Positions 44,404 through 53,795 of a stretch of 64,000 nucleotides of DNA are shown piece by piece (positions within the stretch are counted from its first letter, which is position 1; the number at the start of each line of letters is the position of its first letter). Below the pieces are notes generated by a model that made no database searches, was not told where the DNA came from, and was given only the letters and a program-made list of their open reading frames with translations. Source of the stretch: Chryseobacterium sp. 3008163 (GTDB lineage Bacteria > Bacteroidota > Bacteroidia > Flavobacteriales > Weeksellaceae); the NCBI RefSeq assembly GCF_003669035.1, contig NZ_CP033070.1, positions 3,224,001 to 3,288,000 on the forward strand, given 5' to 3'. The translations under genes and the position numbers were made by a program.

Positions 44404-46330
44404 ATGAAATTTTTTAAAGAATTTAGAAAGCAAGAAGTCCTGATTTTATGTTACAGAATTTTTTGGCTTTTGTTTTTTATCAGTTTGCCAGATTTCTGTT
44501 TTGGTTTTTCAATAAAGATTTAATAAAAATAGATGGTGTTGCAGATTACCTCAGTCTTGCTTTCCATGGGATCGCATTTGATACGACCGCAATCTTGTAT
44601 GTCAACTCGCTTTTTATTTTATTGAGTTTGATTCCGATTATCATCAATACAAAAAGGGTCTATCAGAAAGTTCTTTTCTGGCTGTATTTTATCACCAACG
44701 GAATTGCGTATTCGATGAATTTCGGTGATTTTATTTACTATAAATTTTCTCAGACAAGATTGACTTCCGCTGCTTTTCAGGTGGCAAAACATGAAACGAA
44801 TATTTTAAAAGTTTTCACAGTTTCTACCAAAGAACATCCTTTTGTGGTTTTTTGGTTCATTGCGTTGATGGCTTTGTGGGTTTTTCTTTATAAAAGATTT
44901 AAAATCCAAGAGAGAAAACCTGTAAAGCTGATTCCTTATTTCATTCTTTCTGTGGTTACAATTTGCCTTTCCGCAGTTTTGATTGTTGGTGGAATTCGTG
45001 GAGATTTCAAACATAGTACAAGACCAATCAATCTGGTTGATGCCAACAAATTTGTGAAAACTCCACTTCAGGGAAACGTGGTTCTGAACAGTACATTCTC
45101 GTTTTTCAGAACCTTAGGAACTAATAATTTTAAAGAAGTACATTTTGTTGATGAGAAATTTATTGATGAAAATATTCAGCCTTACAAAATCTACGAAAGA
45201 CAGGTTCAGGATAAGCCCAACATCGTTATTTTTATTGTTGAATCTTTTGGAAGAGAATATTCAGGAGCATTTAATAAAGATAAGAATATCAAAGATTACG
45301 TTTCTTACACGCCCTTTATCGACAGCCTGGCGAATGAAAGTTTAATTTTTCCAAACACTTTTGCGAACGGAAGGCAATCGATTCATGGGATGAGCAGTAT
45401 TTTGGCGGGAATTCCTAGTCTTACGGATGCTTTTACAAGCTCGCCATATTCTAATCAGAAAATTCAGTCGATTGTTTCGGTTTGTAATGAAATGGGTTAC
45501 GACACCTCGTTTTATCACGGAGCACCAAATGGTTCGATGGGATTTTTAGGCTTTGGAAATATTCTTGGTTTTAAACATTATTTCGGGAAAGATGAATACA
45601 ATCACAATGAAGATTTTGACGGAATGTGGGCTATCTGGGACGAACCGTTCTTGCAATATTTTGCTAAAAATGTAGGAAAGACAAAACCTTTTATGGCAAC
45701 TGTTTTTACTGCTTCGTCGCACCATCCTTTCAAAATTCCTGAGAAATATAACGGGAAATTCAAAAAAGGAAATGTAGAAATGCATGAGCCGATGCAGTAC
45801 ACCGATTATTCAATTAAAAAATATTTTGAAACAGCTAAAAAAGAACCTTGGTTCAATAATACGATATTCGTTTTCACAGGAGATCATCCCAATCAAATTT
45901 TTTATCCGGAATATGAAAAAGCAATGAATCGTTTTGCTGTTCCATTGATTTTTTACTCACCCAACCCGAAATTTAATTTAAAAGGTGTGAATAATGAAGT
46001 TGCACAACAGATTGATATTTATCCGACTTTAGCAGATTTAATCGGATATAATAAAAAATAAGAAGCTGGGGAAGAAGTTTGTTAAGTGAGAAAAAATATC
46101 CTGCCCTGATTGTGAATTCAGACGGTTCTTCGGAGCAGTTTATCATCGGAAATTACATTTATCGTTTTGACGGAAAAGAAATCACCGGAATTTATGATAA
46201 AAGGGATTTAGGGTTAGAAAATAATTTAAACGACAAATTAAAAACTCCGGAGGTCGAAAAAGGAAAACTCATCGCAAAAGCGTGGTATCAGGATTATATG
46301 AACAGAGTAATGAATAGAAAGCTGAATTGA
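44404..46330 (+). pseudogene. LTA synthase-like sulfatase, split by two frameshifts
   Basis: The natural start is the ATG at 44404 (MKFFKEFRKQEVLILCYRIF). The frame is lost at the T6 run 44459-44464 and resumes with LAFVFYQFARFLFWFFNKDL. The main 537-codon part has five membrane helices and then a sulfatase domain: NIVIFIVESFGREYSG (metal-ligand Glu with the Thr/Ser nucleophile region), ANGRQSIHGMSSILAG, TGDHPNQIFYPEYE. A second break at A6 46053-46058 precedes RSWGRSLLSEKKYPALIVNSD to 46330. Adding one base at each site gives 642 residues, the family norm. These enzymes transfer glycerol-phosphate or phosphoethanolamine head groups outside the inner membrane. Confidence 0.85.
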
Positions 46331-46479
46331 TTTTTTAAGACTGTTTAATTTTGAAAAAACGGCCTCTCTATTGTAATGTATGCAAAGGATAATAAAAATT
46401 GTTGCCTATTTAAAATTTATTTCTATTTTTAACTAATTAACAAATTGATTATCTATAAATAAAATTAAACTTATATAAT

Positions 46480-46896
46480 ATGAAAAAATTATTAGCAACA
46501 TTTGCACTTTCTTTATTCAGTGTCATGTCGTTTGCGCAAATCGAAGGAAAATGGAAAACAATTGATGACGAAACAGGAAAACCGAAATCTATTGTTGAAG
46601 TATTTAAAAAAAGCGACGGTAAATACTATGGTAAAATTGTACAGCTTTTGATAAAGCCAGAAAATAACAACTGTGTAAAATGTAAAGACGACCGTAAAAA
46701 TAAACCTTTAATTGGTTTGGAAATCATCAGAGGATTATCAAAAGACGGTAACGAGTTTGGAGGCGGAACAATTACTAACCCAAAAGACGGTAAAAGTTAT
46801 AAGACAGAGATTGTGAGAGAAAATAATACGCTTAAGGTAAAAGCTCTTATCATGGGAATTGCAATGAAAACTCAAACTTGGCATAAAGTCGATTAA
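46480..46896 (+). CDS. DUF2147 domain secreted protein
   Basis: 138 residues. Signal peptide MKKLLATFALSLFSVMSFAQ. The mature part IEGKWKTIDDETGKPKSIVEVFK begins as DUF2147 does, followed by YYGKIVQLLIKPENNNCVKCKDDRKNKPLIGLEIIRGL and ending MKTQTWHKVD. This is a small lipocalin-like beta-barrel of unknown function, common in Bacteroidetes. It acts in the periplasm. Own terminator downstream. Confidence 0.9.
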   Translation: MKKLLATFALSLFSVMSFAQIEGKWKTIDDETGKPKSIVEVFKKSDGKYYGKIVQLLIKPENNNCVKCKDDRKNKPLIGLEIIRGLSKDGNEFGGGTITNPKDGKSYKTEIVRENNTLKVKALIMGIAMKTQTWHKVD

Positions 46897-46920
46897 TCAG
46901 TTTAAAAGAATAATTACATA

Positions 46921-46956
46921 AAAAAAGACAACTCAGCAATGAGTTGTCTTTTTTTA
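46921..46956 (+). terminator. Intrinsic terminator after the DUF2147 gene
   Basis: AAGACAACTCA-GCAA-TGAGTTGTCTT flanked by A and T runs. Confidence 0.87.
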
Positions 46957-47000
46957 TGTAATTATCTGTAACGAAAAATAAAATTATATACATATAAAGT

Positions 47001-47498
47001 ATGAGTTCAGATTTGGAGAAAAAATTTATTGATGTTTTTAAAGAAAATCAAAGAATTGTACATAAAATATGTAGAATTTATACAAATAATTCTGAAGATC
47101 ATGAAGATCTTTTTCAGGAAATCACGATACAATTGTGGAAGTCTTATCCGGGTTTTAAGGGCGAATCTAAATTTTCTACCTGGATGTATCAGGTTGCTTT
47201 AAATACGGCAATGACATTATTTAAGAAAACTAAGAGGTATCAATTCCAACAATTTGATATTAATGTTTCGTCTCTGAAAGTAAAAGAAGAAACTTATGAA
47301 GATGATGAATATAAGCTTAAAGAAATGTATCAACATATCTATACTCTGACTGATATTGAAAAAGCATTGATCATGATGTATCTTGACAATAAACCTTATA
47401 AAGAAATAGGTGATATTTTGGGAATTACAGAAGGAAACGCAAGAGTGAAAATGAATAGAGCTAAGAATAATTTAAAATCAAAAATAAATGCAAAATAA
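47001..47498 (+). CDS. ECF-type RNA polymerase sigma factor
   Basis: 165 residues. Sigma region 2 spans about 12-75 (DHEDLFQEITIQLWKSYPGFKG, FSTWMYQVALNTAMTLFKK) and region 4 spans about 110-160 (LTDIEKALIMMYLDNKPYKE, IGITEGNARVKMNRAKNNL as helix-turn-helix). There is no region 1 or 3, which defines the ECF group. It overlaps the next gene by 11 bases, so the downstream membrane protein is its likely partner. Target promoters are unknown. Confidence 0.9.
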   Translation: MSSDLEKKFIDVFKENQRIVHKICRIYTNNSEDHEDLFQEITIQLWKSYPGFKGESKFSTWMYQVALNTAMTLFKKTKRYQFQQFDINVSSLKVKEETYEDDEYKLKEMYQHIYTLTDIEKALIMMYLDNKPYKEIGDILGITEGNARVKMNRAKNNLKSKINAK

Positions 47499-48108
47499 GA
47501 TGGACGAATTAGAATTTTTAAAAACAGATTGGAATAAAGAATCTGATGAGTTTAAAGAATATTCAGAAAAAGAAATCTACACAATGATAAAGCGAAAATC
47601 TGTTTCGGTCACTAGAGTTTTATGTGTGATTGGAATTATAGAAATTTTTCTATGGGCAATTTATGGATATATTGACGGGCAGTTTCCTGTTTTACGGATT
47701 GCTTTATTTACAGTGTTCTTTGTCTTAATTCTTTGTTTTTACTTTAAAATAAAAATTGAGAAAAACTCAATTTCATTAATGAAAAGTATCTTAAATATTA
47801 AAAGAGTAATCTTAGGATATGCTGGCATTTCTTTTCTGTTGATAATAATAGATAATATTTATAACTTCAATCACTACACTAAAGATTTCATGGCTGGTCT
47901 TAATGATGGGTATAATCAAAATAATCCTCATACGACCAATCCGCAACTCATGAATCCGCAACTTGTAACTTATGTAATCTTTGCGATCTTACTATTGGTT
48001 TTTATATATTTTCTGTACCTGATTTATAAAAGTACCTACGGCAGAATTTTATTTCATCTTCGAAAAAATTATAAAGAATTAAGCGAGATTGAAGAAAAAG
48101 CAATTTGA
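47488..48108 (+). CDS. Membrane protein coupled to the ECF sigma factor (putative anti-sigma or partner)
   Basis: 206 residues. ATG at 47488 overlaps the sigma gene; ATG at 47500 is an alternative start. A cytoplasmic N-terminus of about 45 residues (DELEFLKTDWNKESDEFKEYS) precedes four helices at about 48-66, 70-88, 107-125 and 158-178. It lacks a recognised zinc anti-sigma motif. Position and topology suggest it controls the sigma factor from the membrane, but this is inference. Confidence 0.65.
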   Translation: MQNKMDELEFLKTDWNKESDEFKEYSEKEIYTMIKRKSVSVTRVLCVIGIIEIFLWAIYGYIDGQFPVLRIALFTVFFVLILCFYFKIKIEKNSISLMKSILNIKRVILGYAGISFLLIIIDNIYNFNHYTKDFMAGLNDGYNQNNPHTTNPQLMNPQLVTYVIFAILLLVFIYFLYLIYKSTYGRILFHLRKNYKELSEIEEKAI

Positions 48109-48141
48109 ACAAAATAATAATTCATTCATTCAATTACCGTT

Positions 48142-48176
48142 TTTGTTATGTAGATAATAAATAATTACTATTTTTG
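48142..48176 (+). promoter_or_regulatory. Promoter of pdhB
   Basis: TTTG at 48142-48145, 23 bp, then TATTTTTG at 48169-48176. Matches the Bacteroidetes consensus at its upper spacing limit. Confidence 0.6.
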
Positions 48177-48199
48177 TACTCTAAATTTTTCAAATAAAT

Positions 48200-49183
48200 A
48201 TGGCAGAATATACTTTTCGTGAAGTGATTGCGCAGGCAATGAGCGAGGAAATGCGTAAAGACGAATCCATTTTTCTAATGGGAGAAGAAGTAGCAGAATA
48301 TAATGGTGCGTACAAAGCTTCTAAAGGAATGTTGGACGAGTTTGGTGCTAAACGTGTAATCGATACACCTATTGCAGAACTTGGTTTTACAGGTATCGCC
48401 GTGGGTGCTGCAATGAATGGTAACAGACCAATTGTAGAATATATGACGTTCAACTTTGCACTTGTTGGGATTGATCAGATCATCAACAACGCTGCAAAAA
48501 TTCGTCAAATGAGTGGTGGTCAGTGGAACTGCCCGATTGTTTTCCGTGGTCCTACAGCTTCTGCAGGTCAGTTGGGAGCTACGCACTCTCAGGCATTTGA
48601 AAACTGGTATGCAAATATTCCTGGTCTTAAAGTAGTAGTTCCTTCAAACCCTTACGATGCGAAAGGATTATTAAAAACTGCAATTCAGGATAATGATCCG
48701 GTAATTTTCATGGAATCTGAGCAGATGTACGGGGACAAAATGGAAATTCCTGAAGAAGAATATTATTTACCAATAGGAAAAGCTGAAATCAAAAGAGAAG
48801 GTACAGATGTAACTTTGGTTTCTTTCGGGAAAATCATGAAATTAGCCATTCAGGCAGCTGAAGATATGGCTAAAGAGGGTATTTCTGTTGAAGTAATCGA
48901 CCTAAGAACAGTTCGTCCTTTAGATTTCGATACGGTTTTAGCTTCAGTGAAGAAAACAAACAGATTGGTAATTTTAGAAGAAGCTTGGCCATTTGGTTCT
49001 GTATCTTCAGAGATTACTTATATGGTACAGCAAAAAGCATTTGATTATTTAGATGCTCCTATTAAGAGAATTACTACTCCGGATGCTCCTGCACCTTATT
49101 CAGCAGCATTATTTGCAGATTGGTTCCCGAAACTTGAAAAAGTGAAAGAAGAAATCAAAAAAGCAATGTACGTTAAGTCATAG
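48200..49183 (+). CDS. pdhB: Pyruvate dehydrogenase E1 component, beta subunit
   Basis: 327 residues. Transketolase pyrimidine-binding domain first: FREVIAQAMSEEMRKDESIF, LMGEEVAEYNGAYKAS, TPIAELGFTGIAVGAAM, with the Glu that activates thiamine diphosphate. Then the C-terminal domain (VTLVSFGKIMKLAIQAAEDM, VIDLRTVRPLDFDTV, LEEAWPFGSVSSEI). It joins an alpha subunit, encoded elsewhere, to decarboxylate pyruvate for acetyl-CoA. Branched-chain 2-oxoacid homologues are similar, but PdhB is the better match. Monocistronic, which is common in Bacteroidetes. Confidence 0.92.
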   Translation: MAEYTFREVIAQAMSEEMRKDESIFLMGEEVAEYNGAYKASKGMLDEFGAKRVIDTPIAELGFTGIAVGAAMNGNRPIVEYMTFNFALVGIDQIINNAAKIRQMSGGQWNCPIVFRGPTASAGQLGATHSQAFENWYANIPGLKVVVPSNPYDAKGLLKTAIQDNDPVIFMESEQMYGDKMEIPEEEYYLPIGKAEIKREGTDVTLVSFGKIMKLAIQAAEDMAKEGISVEVIDLRTVRPLDFDTVLASVKKTNRLVILEEAWPFGSVSSEITYMVQQKAFDYLDAPIKRITTPDAPAPYSAALFADWFPKLEKVKEEIKKAMYVKS

Positions 49184-49184
49184 A

Positions 49185-49210
49185 AAAAAACTTCCGAAAG
49201 GAAGTTTTTT
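49185..49210 (+). terminator. Intrinsic terminator after pdhB
   Basis: AAAAAACTTCC-GAAA-GGAAGTTTTTT, a perfect stem. Confidence 0.88.
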
Positions 49211-49231
49211 CATTTATACAATGTATCACTA

Positions 49232-49266
49232 TTTGAGCTGAGGGTCATAAATTTAGTATACATTTG
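49232..49266 (+). promoter_or_regulatory. Promoter of kup
   Basis: TTTG at 49232-49235, 23 bp, then TACATTTG at 49259-49266. Confidence 0.6.
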
Positions 49267-49291
49267 CGCTTTCAAAAAATAATTAGCTGAC

Positions 49292-51274
49292 ATGGCAGAA
49301 GTTACAGAAGGAGGTCATCATATAGACCTTAAAAAGCTTTCATTTGTGGGAGTTCTTGTTTCACTCGGAATTGTTTTCGGTGATATTGGTACCTCACCGC
49401 TTTACGTAATGAAAGCGATTGTGAGTGCGAGAGAAGCAGGGGCAACGATGCCTTTTGACCAATATATAGAAGGTGCTTTATCCTGCATTATCTGGACTTT
49501 AACACTTCAAACCACACTAAAATATGTAATTATTGCGCTTCGTGCAGATAATAAAGGTGAAGGTGGTATTTTAGCTCTTTTTTCATTAATTAAAAATCTT
49601 AAAAAACGCTGGCTGTATTTAATCGCTATCGTAGGCGCATCTGCTTTGGTAGCTGATGGTGTTATTACACCTTCGCTTACCGTAATGTCTGCCATTGAAG
49701 GTTTAGAAATATATAATCCTCATACTCCTGTTGTGTTGATTACTTGTGGTATTTTGGTTGTTATTTTTGTAGTTCAGCAATTTGGCACTTCTTTCATAGG
49801 CAAGTTTTTTGGACCGGTGATGGTTGTTTGGTTCCTAGTCTTAGGTGGTTTAGGTTCTTTACATTTGTTTCAGGATTTTTCTATACTTAAATCTTTTAAT
49901 CCATATTATGCATATAAACTAATTGTAGATTCTCCAAGCGCAATCATTATTTTAGGAGCTGTGTTTTTATGTACTACAGGAGCTGAAGCTTTATACTCAG
50001 ATTTGGGGCATTGTGGAGCTAAAAATATTAGAGTAAGCTGGATCTTTGTGAAAGCAATGCTTATATTAAATTATCTCGGTCAGGGTGCATGGTTATTAAA
50101 GAATTATCAAGTGGTACAAGGGAACGGTGTAAATCCTTTCTTTGGAATTATGCCGGAATGGATGATTTTGCCAGGAGTTGTACTAGCAACAGCAGCTGCA
50201 ATTATTGCTTCTCAGGCATTAATCACAGGTTCTTTTACCATCTTTTCAGAAGCAATGTCACTTAATTTATGGCCAAATCAAAAAATTGATTATCCTTCCG
50301 GTATAAAAGGTCAAATGTATATCCCAAGAATAAATTGGGGCTTATTGTTATTCTGTATCATTGTCGTTTTACATTTTAAAGAATCTCACAAAATGGAAGC
50401 TGCATACGGTCTTTCCATTACGGTAACAATGTTTATGACAACTATTTTGCTCACATTCTGGTTGCTTAAGAAAAGAGTGAATAAACTTCTTATTCTGAGT
50501 TTCTTATTAATGTATGGAGCGATTGAGATTGGGTTTTTTAGCGCCAACATCATTAAGTTCTTTGATGGAGGTTGGATTACAGTGGTGCTAGCTGGCTTTA
50601 TAGGAGTATGTATGTACTCATGGTATAATGGAAGACAGATAAAAGCTAAATTCATTAATTTTGTTAAAATCAGTAAATATGTTTCTATCATCAAAGACAT
50701 GAAATTAGATGAGACGATACCAAAATACTGTACCAACCTCGCTTATCTGAGCAGAGCAAAGTACAATGATGAGATAGAATCAAAGATTATTTATTCTATA
50801 ATTAAAAAGCAGCCCAAAAGAGCAGACCATTATTTTATATTGAGCATAATCAACCAAGAAGACCCATACACTTTCAAATATACAGTCGAGGAAATTTTGC
50901 CGGGAACAATTTATAAAGTGAATTTTCTTTTAGGATTTAAAGTTGATAGAAGAATTAATGATTATTTCAGTATGGTTTTAAAAGATTTAATGGCAGAAGG
51001 TACAATTCCTTCACGAAGCAGCCATCCATCGCTGAGAGCGCACAATATTCCACCGGATTTAAAATATGTTGTCATAGACAATACCTATATCAACGATATT
51101 CTTTTAACGGTAAAACAGAAAATTACCCTGAGTTTATATAACTTTGTGAAGTATATCGGTAGTGATGATTTTAAAGCCTGGGGAGTTACCATGCACAACG
51201 TAGAAGTAGAATCGGCACCTTTGACGGAAGAGACCATTTCTGCGAACAGGATTCAGCAGTCTAATTTTAAGTGA
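49292..51274 (+). CDS. kup: KUP family potassium transporter
   Basis: 660 residues with about twelve membrane helices. Family marks are GIVFGDIGTSPLYVMKAI in helix 1, ADNKGEGGILALFSLI in the cytoplasmic loop, GASALVADGVITPSLTVMSAIEGLE, and CTTGAEALYSDLGHCG with the conserved acidic residues. The C-terminal 190 residues are cytoplasmic and beta-rich. It imports potassium driven by the proton gradient at the inner membrane. Length is typical. Monocistronic. Confidence 0.95.
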   Translation: MAEVTEGGHHIDLKKLSFVGVLVSLGIVFGDIGTSPLYVMKAIVSAREAGATMPFDQYIEGALSCIIWTLTLQTTLKYVIIALRADNKGEGGILALFSLIKNLKKRWLYLIAIVGASALVADGVITPSLTVMSAIEGLEIYNPHTPVVLITCGILVVIFVVQQFGTSFIGKFFGPVMVVWFLVLGGLGSLHLFQDFSILKSFNPYYAYKLIVDSPSAIIILGAVFLCTTGAEALYSDLGHCGAKNIRVSWIFVKAMLILNYLGQGAWLLKNYQVVQGNGVNPFFGIMPEWMILPGVVLATAAAIIASQALITGSFTIFSEAMSLNLWPNQKIDYPSGIKGQMYIPRINWGLLLFCIIVVLHFKESHKMEAAYGLSITVTMFMTTILLTFWLLKKRVNKLLILSFLLMYGAIEIGFFSANIIKFFDGGWITVVLAGFIGVCMYSWYNGRQIKAKFINFVKISKYVSIIKDMKLDETIPKYCTNLAYLSRAKYNDEIESKIIYSIIKKQPKRADHYFILSIINQEDPYTFKYTVEEILPGTIYKVNFLLGFKVDRRINDYFSMVLKDLMAEGTIPSRSSHPSLRAHNIPPDLKYVVIDNTYINDILLTVKQKITLSLYNFVKYIGSDDFKAWGVTMHNVEVESAPLTEETISANRIQQSNFK

Positions 51275-51318
51275 TATAATTTTTAGAATATCAGCGGTAT
51301 ACTCTCTGAAGTGGTATA

Positions 51319-51347
51319 TTGTATTTAAATAAAAATCGATAAATTTG
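51319..51347 (+). promoter_or_regulatory. Promoter of the Fur-like regulator gene
   Basis: TTG at 51319-51321, 18 bp, then TAAATTTG at 51340-51347. The start codon follows 16 bases later. Confidence 0.5.
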
Positions 51348-51363
51348 TAGTATAAATTTTTTG

Positions 51364-51836
51364 ATGGATACTTTACAAAAAGAAAAAAATATTACTTTAA
51401 TAAAAGATGTTTTAAGAAATTACCTTTTAGAGAAAGGCTTTCGTAACACACCTGAACGATACACTATTTTAGAGGAAATCTATAGTATGGATCATCACTT
51501 CAATGTAGATGACCTGTATCTTTTGATGATGCAGAAGAAATATCATGTTTCTAAAGCAACAATCTACAACACCATAGAGATCTTTCTGGATGCAGGATTG
51601 ATCCGTAAGCATCAGTTTGGTGAAAAAACATTGACTTCTTCGTCTTATGAGAAATCATATTTCGATAAGCAGCATGACCATTTGGTGATTTACAAAAAGG
51701 TTCAGATAAGGAAATTGAAGAGATTATTGAGTTTTGCGACCCTAGAATTCAGGGGATTAAAGAAGCAATTGAAGAAGCTTTTGGCGTAAGAATAGATTCT
51801 CATTCGCTGTATTTTTATGGTAAAAAGAATGACTAG
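51364..51836 (+). pseudogene. fur: Fur family transcriptional regulator, C-terminus frameshifted
   Basis: The ATG at 51364 opens the winged-helix domain (LLEKGFRNTPERYTILEEIYSMDHHFNVDDLYLLMMQKK, VSKATIYNTIEIFLDAGLI) and reaches KQHDHLVIYKK. At the A5 run 51694-51698 the frame is lost, and the read-through reaches a stop at 51789 after an unrelated sequence. The next frame continues GSDKEIEEIIEFCDPRIQG and ends HSLYFYGKKND at 51836, the normal Fur dimerisation end. One added A gives 157 residues. The usual CxxC zinc pairs are absent, as in Bacteroidetes Fur proteins. It likely controls iron genes. Only 3 bp separates it from the LptA-like gene. Confidence 0.87.
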
Positions 51837-51839
51837 TCG

Positions 51840-53579
51840 ATGAGAATATTCTTCTTTCTATTCCTCTTATTTTCTACTTTTACTTTTGCGCAAGACAAAC
51901 CTAAGCTTGTGCAGAGAGATCCGTTTTTACAGAATCCAGTAAAAAATCAGCCTCAGAAATCGAATACAAATAATAAAATCAACATCAAGCATGCTGATGA
52001 GATTTCAAAAAATCCTCTGAAGTATGATGGTAACCAATTTTTTAAAGGAAACGTGGTGTTGGAACATCAGGGTTCCATATTATATGCGGACGAAGTAATT
52101 GTGTATGAAGCAGAAAACTTCGTTAAAGCAATTGGAAACACCAAACTTCAAAATCCGGACGGCTCAGTAATCACTGCGTCAGAAATGGAGTATGATGGGA
52201 ATTCTCAAAAAGGTATAGCCAGAAAAAATGTGGTTCTTAATGATCCAAAAGGTACAGTAATTAAAACCGAAACGATGTATTATGACAGAGTCTCAAACCT
52301 TGCTTATTACAACACCGGAGGAACCATCAATGATGGCAAGAGTACTACTTATTCGAAGTCTGCTACATATAATCTGACCAACCGAACGATTAATTTGACA
52401 GACAATGTAAGAATTGAGGATAAAGATTATATTTTAGATGGTATTAATGTTGTCCAAAATCAAAACACCAACATTGTTGACATCAACGGGCCTACCACGA
52501 TTACCAACAGAAAAAATCCTAAAAACAGAATCTTTACCGAAAAAGGAACACATAACCTGAATACCAAAGAATCTTTCCTGAATAAAAACTCAAGGATTTA
52601 TTACAACGATAAAATTCTTACCGGAGATGCAATGTATTACAACCAGCTCAGTGGTTTTGGTACAGCTACAGGAAATGTAACCTTAGATGATCCTTTAGAA
52701 AAAAGATACCTTAAAGGCGGTTATGGCGAAATTTTCGAAAAGAAAGATTCTGCCATGATGACCAAAGGGCCTTATGCAGTTAAGATTCTTGAGAAAGATT
52801 CTATCTATTTCGCTTCGGAGAAAATACTTTCATACCAAAAATTAGATTCAGCTAACGTTAAAAAAAGCTATTTACGAGCTTTTAAAAAAGCAAGAATTTA
52901 CAAATCTAATGCTCAGGGAAGAGCAGATTCTATCGCATTCAACGAAACCGATGGTGTGTTGCACATGTACACCAACCCAATCTTATGGAGTGGAGAAAAA
53001 CAGGTGACCGGAGATAAAGTTGAAGCTTATTTTAATACTGAAACCGAAAACATAGACTCTTTGAAAGTAATCGGAAACGGCTATGCAATTAGCAAAGTTG
53101 ACTCTCTGAATATGAAAGATGAGTTTAATCAGGTGAAAGGTAAGTTAATGACCGTTTATTACCAAGGAAAAGATATTAAGGAGGTGAAAGTGATCGGAAA
53201 CGCACAATACATCGCATATGCAGATGATGTCAATGAGAAAACCAAAGAGAAAGAAAGAATAGGAATCAGGCTTTCGTCTTGCGGAATCATCCATGCAAAT
53301 TTTGAAGATCAGGTAATGCAGATTCTCTCTTGCAGTGTAGGCGTTCAATCTACCCTATATCCGATGAGTAAAATTGGTCCTGACAGAAAGAAGTTCCCCG
53401 ACTTCAATTGGAATACCAAAGACCGCATCAGAAAATGGCAGGATATCCTCGTAGATTCTCCTAATTATGAAGAGATAAAATACGAGTCAGATGATGAACT
53501 CTTTAATCAGGCTCAGGAAGTAATTGATAAAGCAAAAGCCGCAGAAGAAGCGAAAAAACCTAAAAGGGTTAGAAAATAA
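51840..53579 (+). CDS. LptA/OstA-like organic solvent tolerance protein
   Basis: 579 residues. Signal peptide MRIFFFLFLLFSTFTFAQ. From about residue 45 the protein is a series of beta-jellyroll repeats typical of LptA/OstA (FKGNVVLEHQGSILYADEVIVYEAENFVKAIGNTKLQ, YDGNSQKGIARKNVVLNDP, TGDAMYYNQLSGFGTATGNV). It is longer than E. coli LptA and ends in a Lys/Arg-rich tail. It probably forms part of the periplasmic bridge or outer membrane assembly for lipopolysaccharide. Three bp after the Fur-like gene, so co-transcribed. Confidence 0.88.
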   Translation: MRIFFFLFLLFSTFTFAQDKPKLVQRDPFLQNPVKNQPQKSNTNNKINIKHADEISKNPLKYDGNQFFKGNVVLEHQGSILYADEVIVYEAENFVKAIGNTKLQNPDGSVITASEMEYDGNSQKGIARKNVVLNDPKGTVIKTETMYYDRVSNLAYYNTGGTINDGKSTTYSKSATYNLTNRTINLTDNVRIEDKDYILDGINVVQNQNTNIVDINGPTTITNRKNPKNRIFTEKGTHNLNTKESFLNKNSRIYYNDKILTGDAMYYNQLSGFGTATGNVTLDDPLEKRYLKGGYGEIFEKKDSAMMTKGPYAVKILEKDSIYFASEKILSYQKLDSANVKKSYLRAFKKARIYKSNAQGRADSIAFNETDGVLHMYTNPILWSGEKQVTGDKVEAYFNTETENIDSLKVIGNGYAISKVDSLNMKDEFNQVKGKLMTVYYQGKDIKEVKVIGNAQYIAYADDVNEKTKEKERIGIRLSSCGIIHANFEDQVMQILSCSVGVQSTLYPMSKIGPDRKKFPDFNWNTKDRIRKWQDILVDSPNYEEIKYESDDELFNQAQEVIDKAKAAEEAKKPKRVRK

Positions 53580-53585
53580 AAACAG

Positions 53586-53617
53586 AAAGACCCAGTTGTG
53601 AAGCTGGTCTTTTTTTG
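53586..53617 (+). terminator. Intrinsic terminator after the LptA-like gene
   Basis: AAAGACC and GGTCTTT form the outer stem with inner AG/CT pairing, then T7. Confidence 0.82.
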
Positions 53618-53795
53618 TAAGTGATTTGTAAGTCTTTCGATAAAACGTCTTTAGCTTTAACACAAATGCTTGCCTGCTTTTTTAGAAATGCTCATTCTAT
53701 ATTTAACACAATCTTTGGTGTATTAAAAATCCTCATCTAAATTTCACCATTTGACTTATCTTTTTAGCTTTGCCGTAAATTTTTCATCCATAAAA

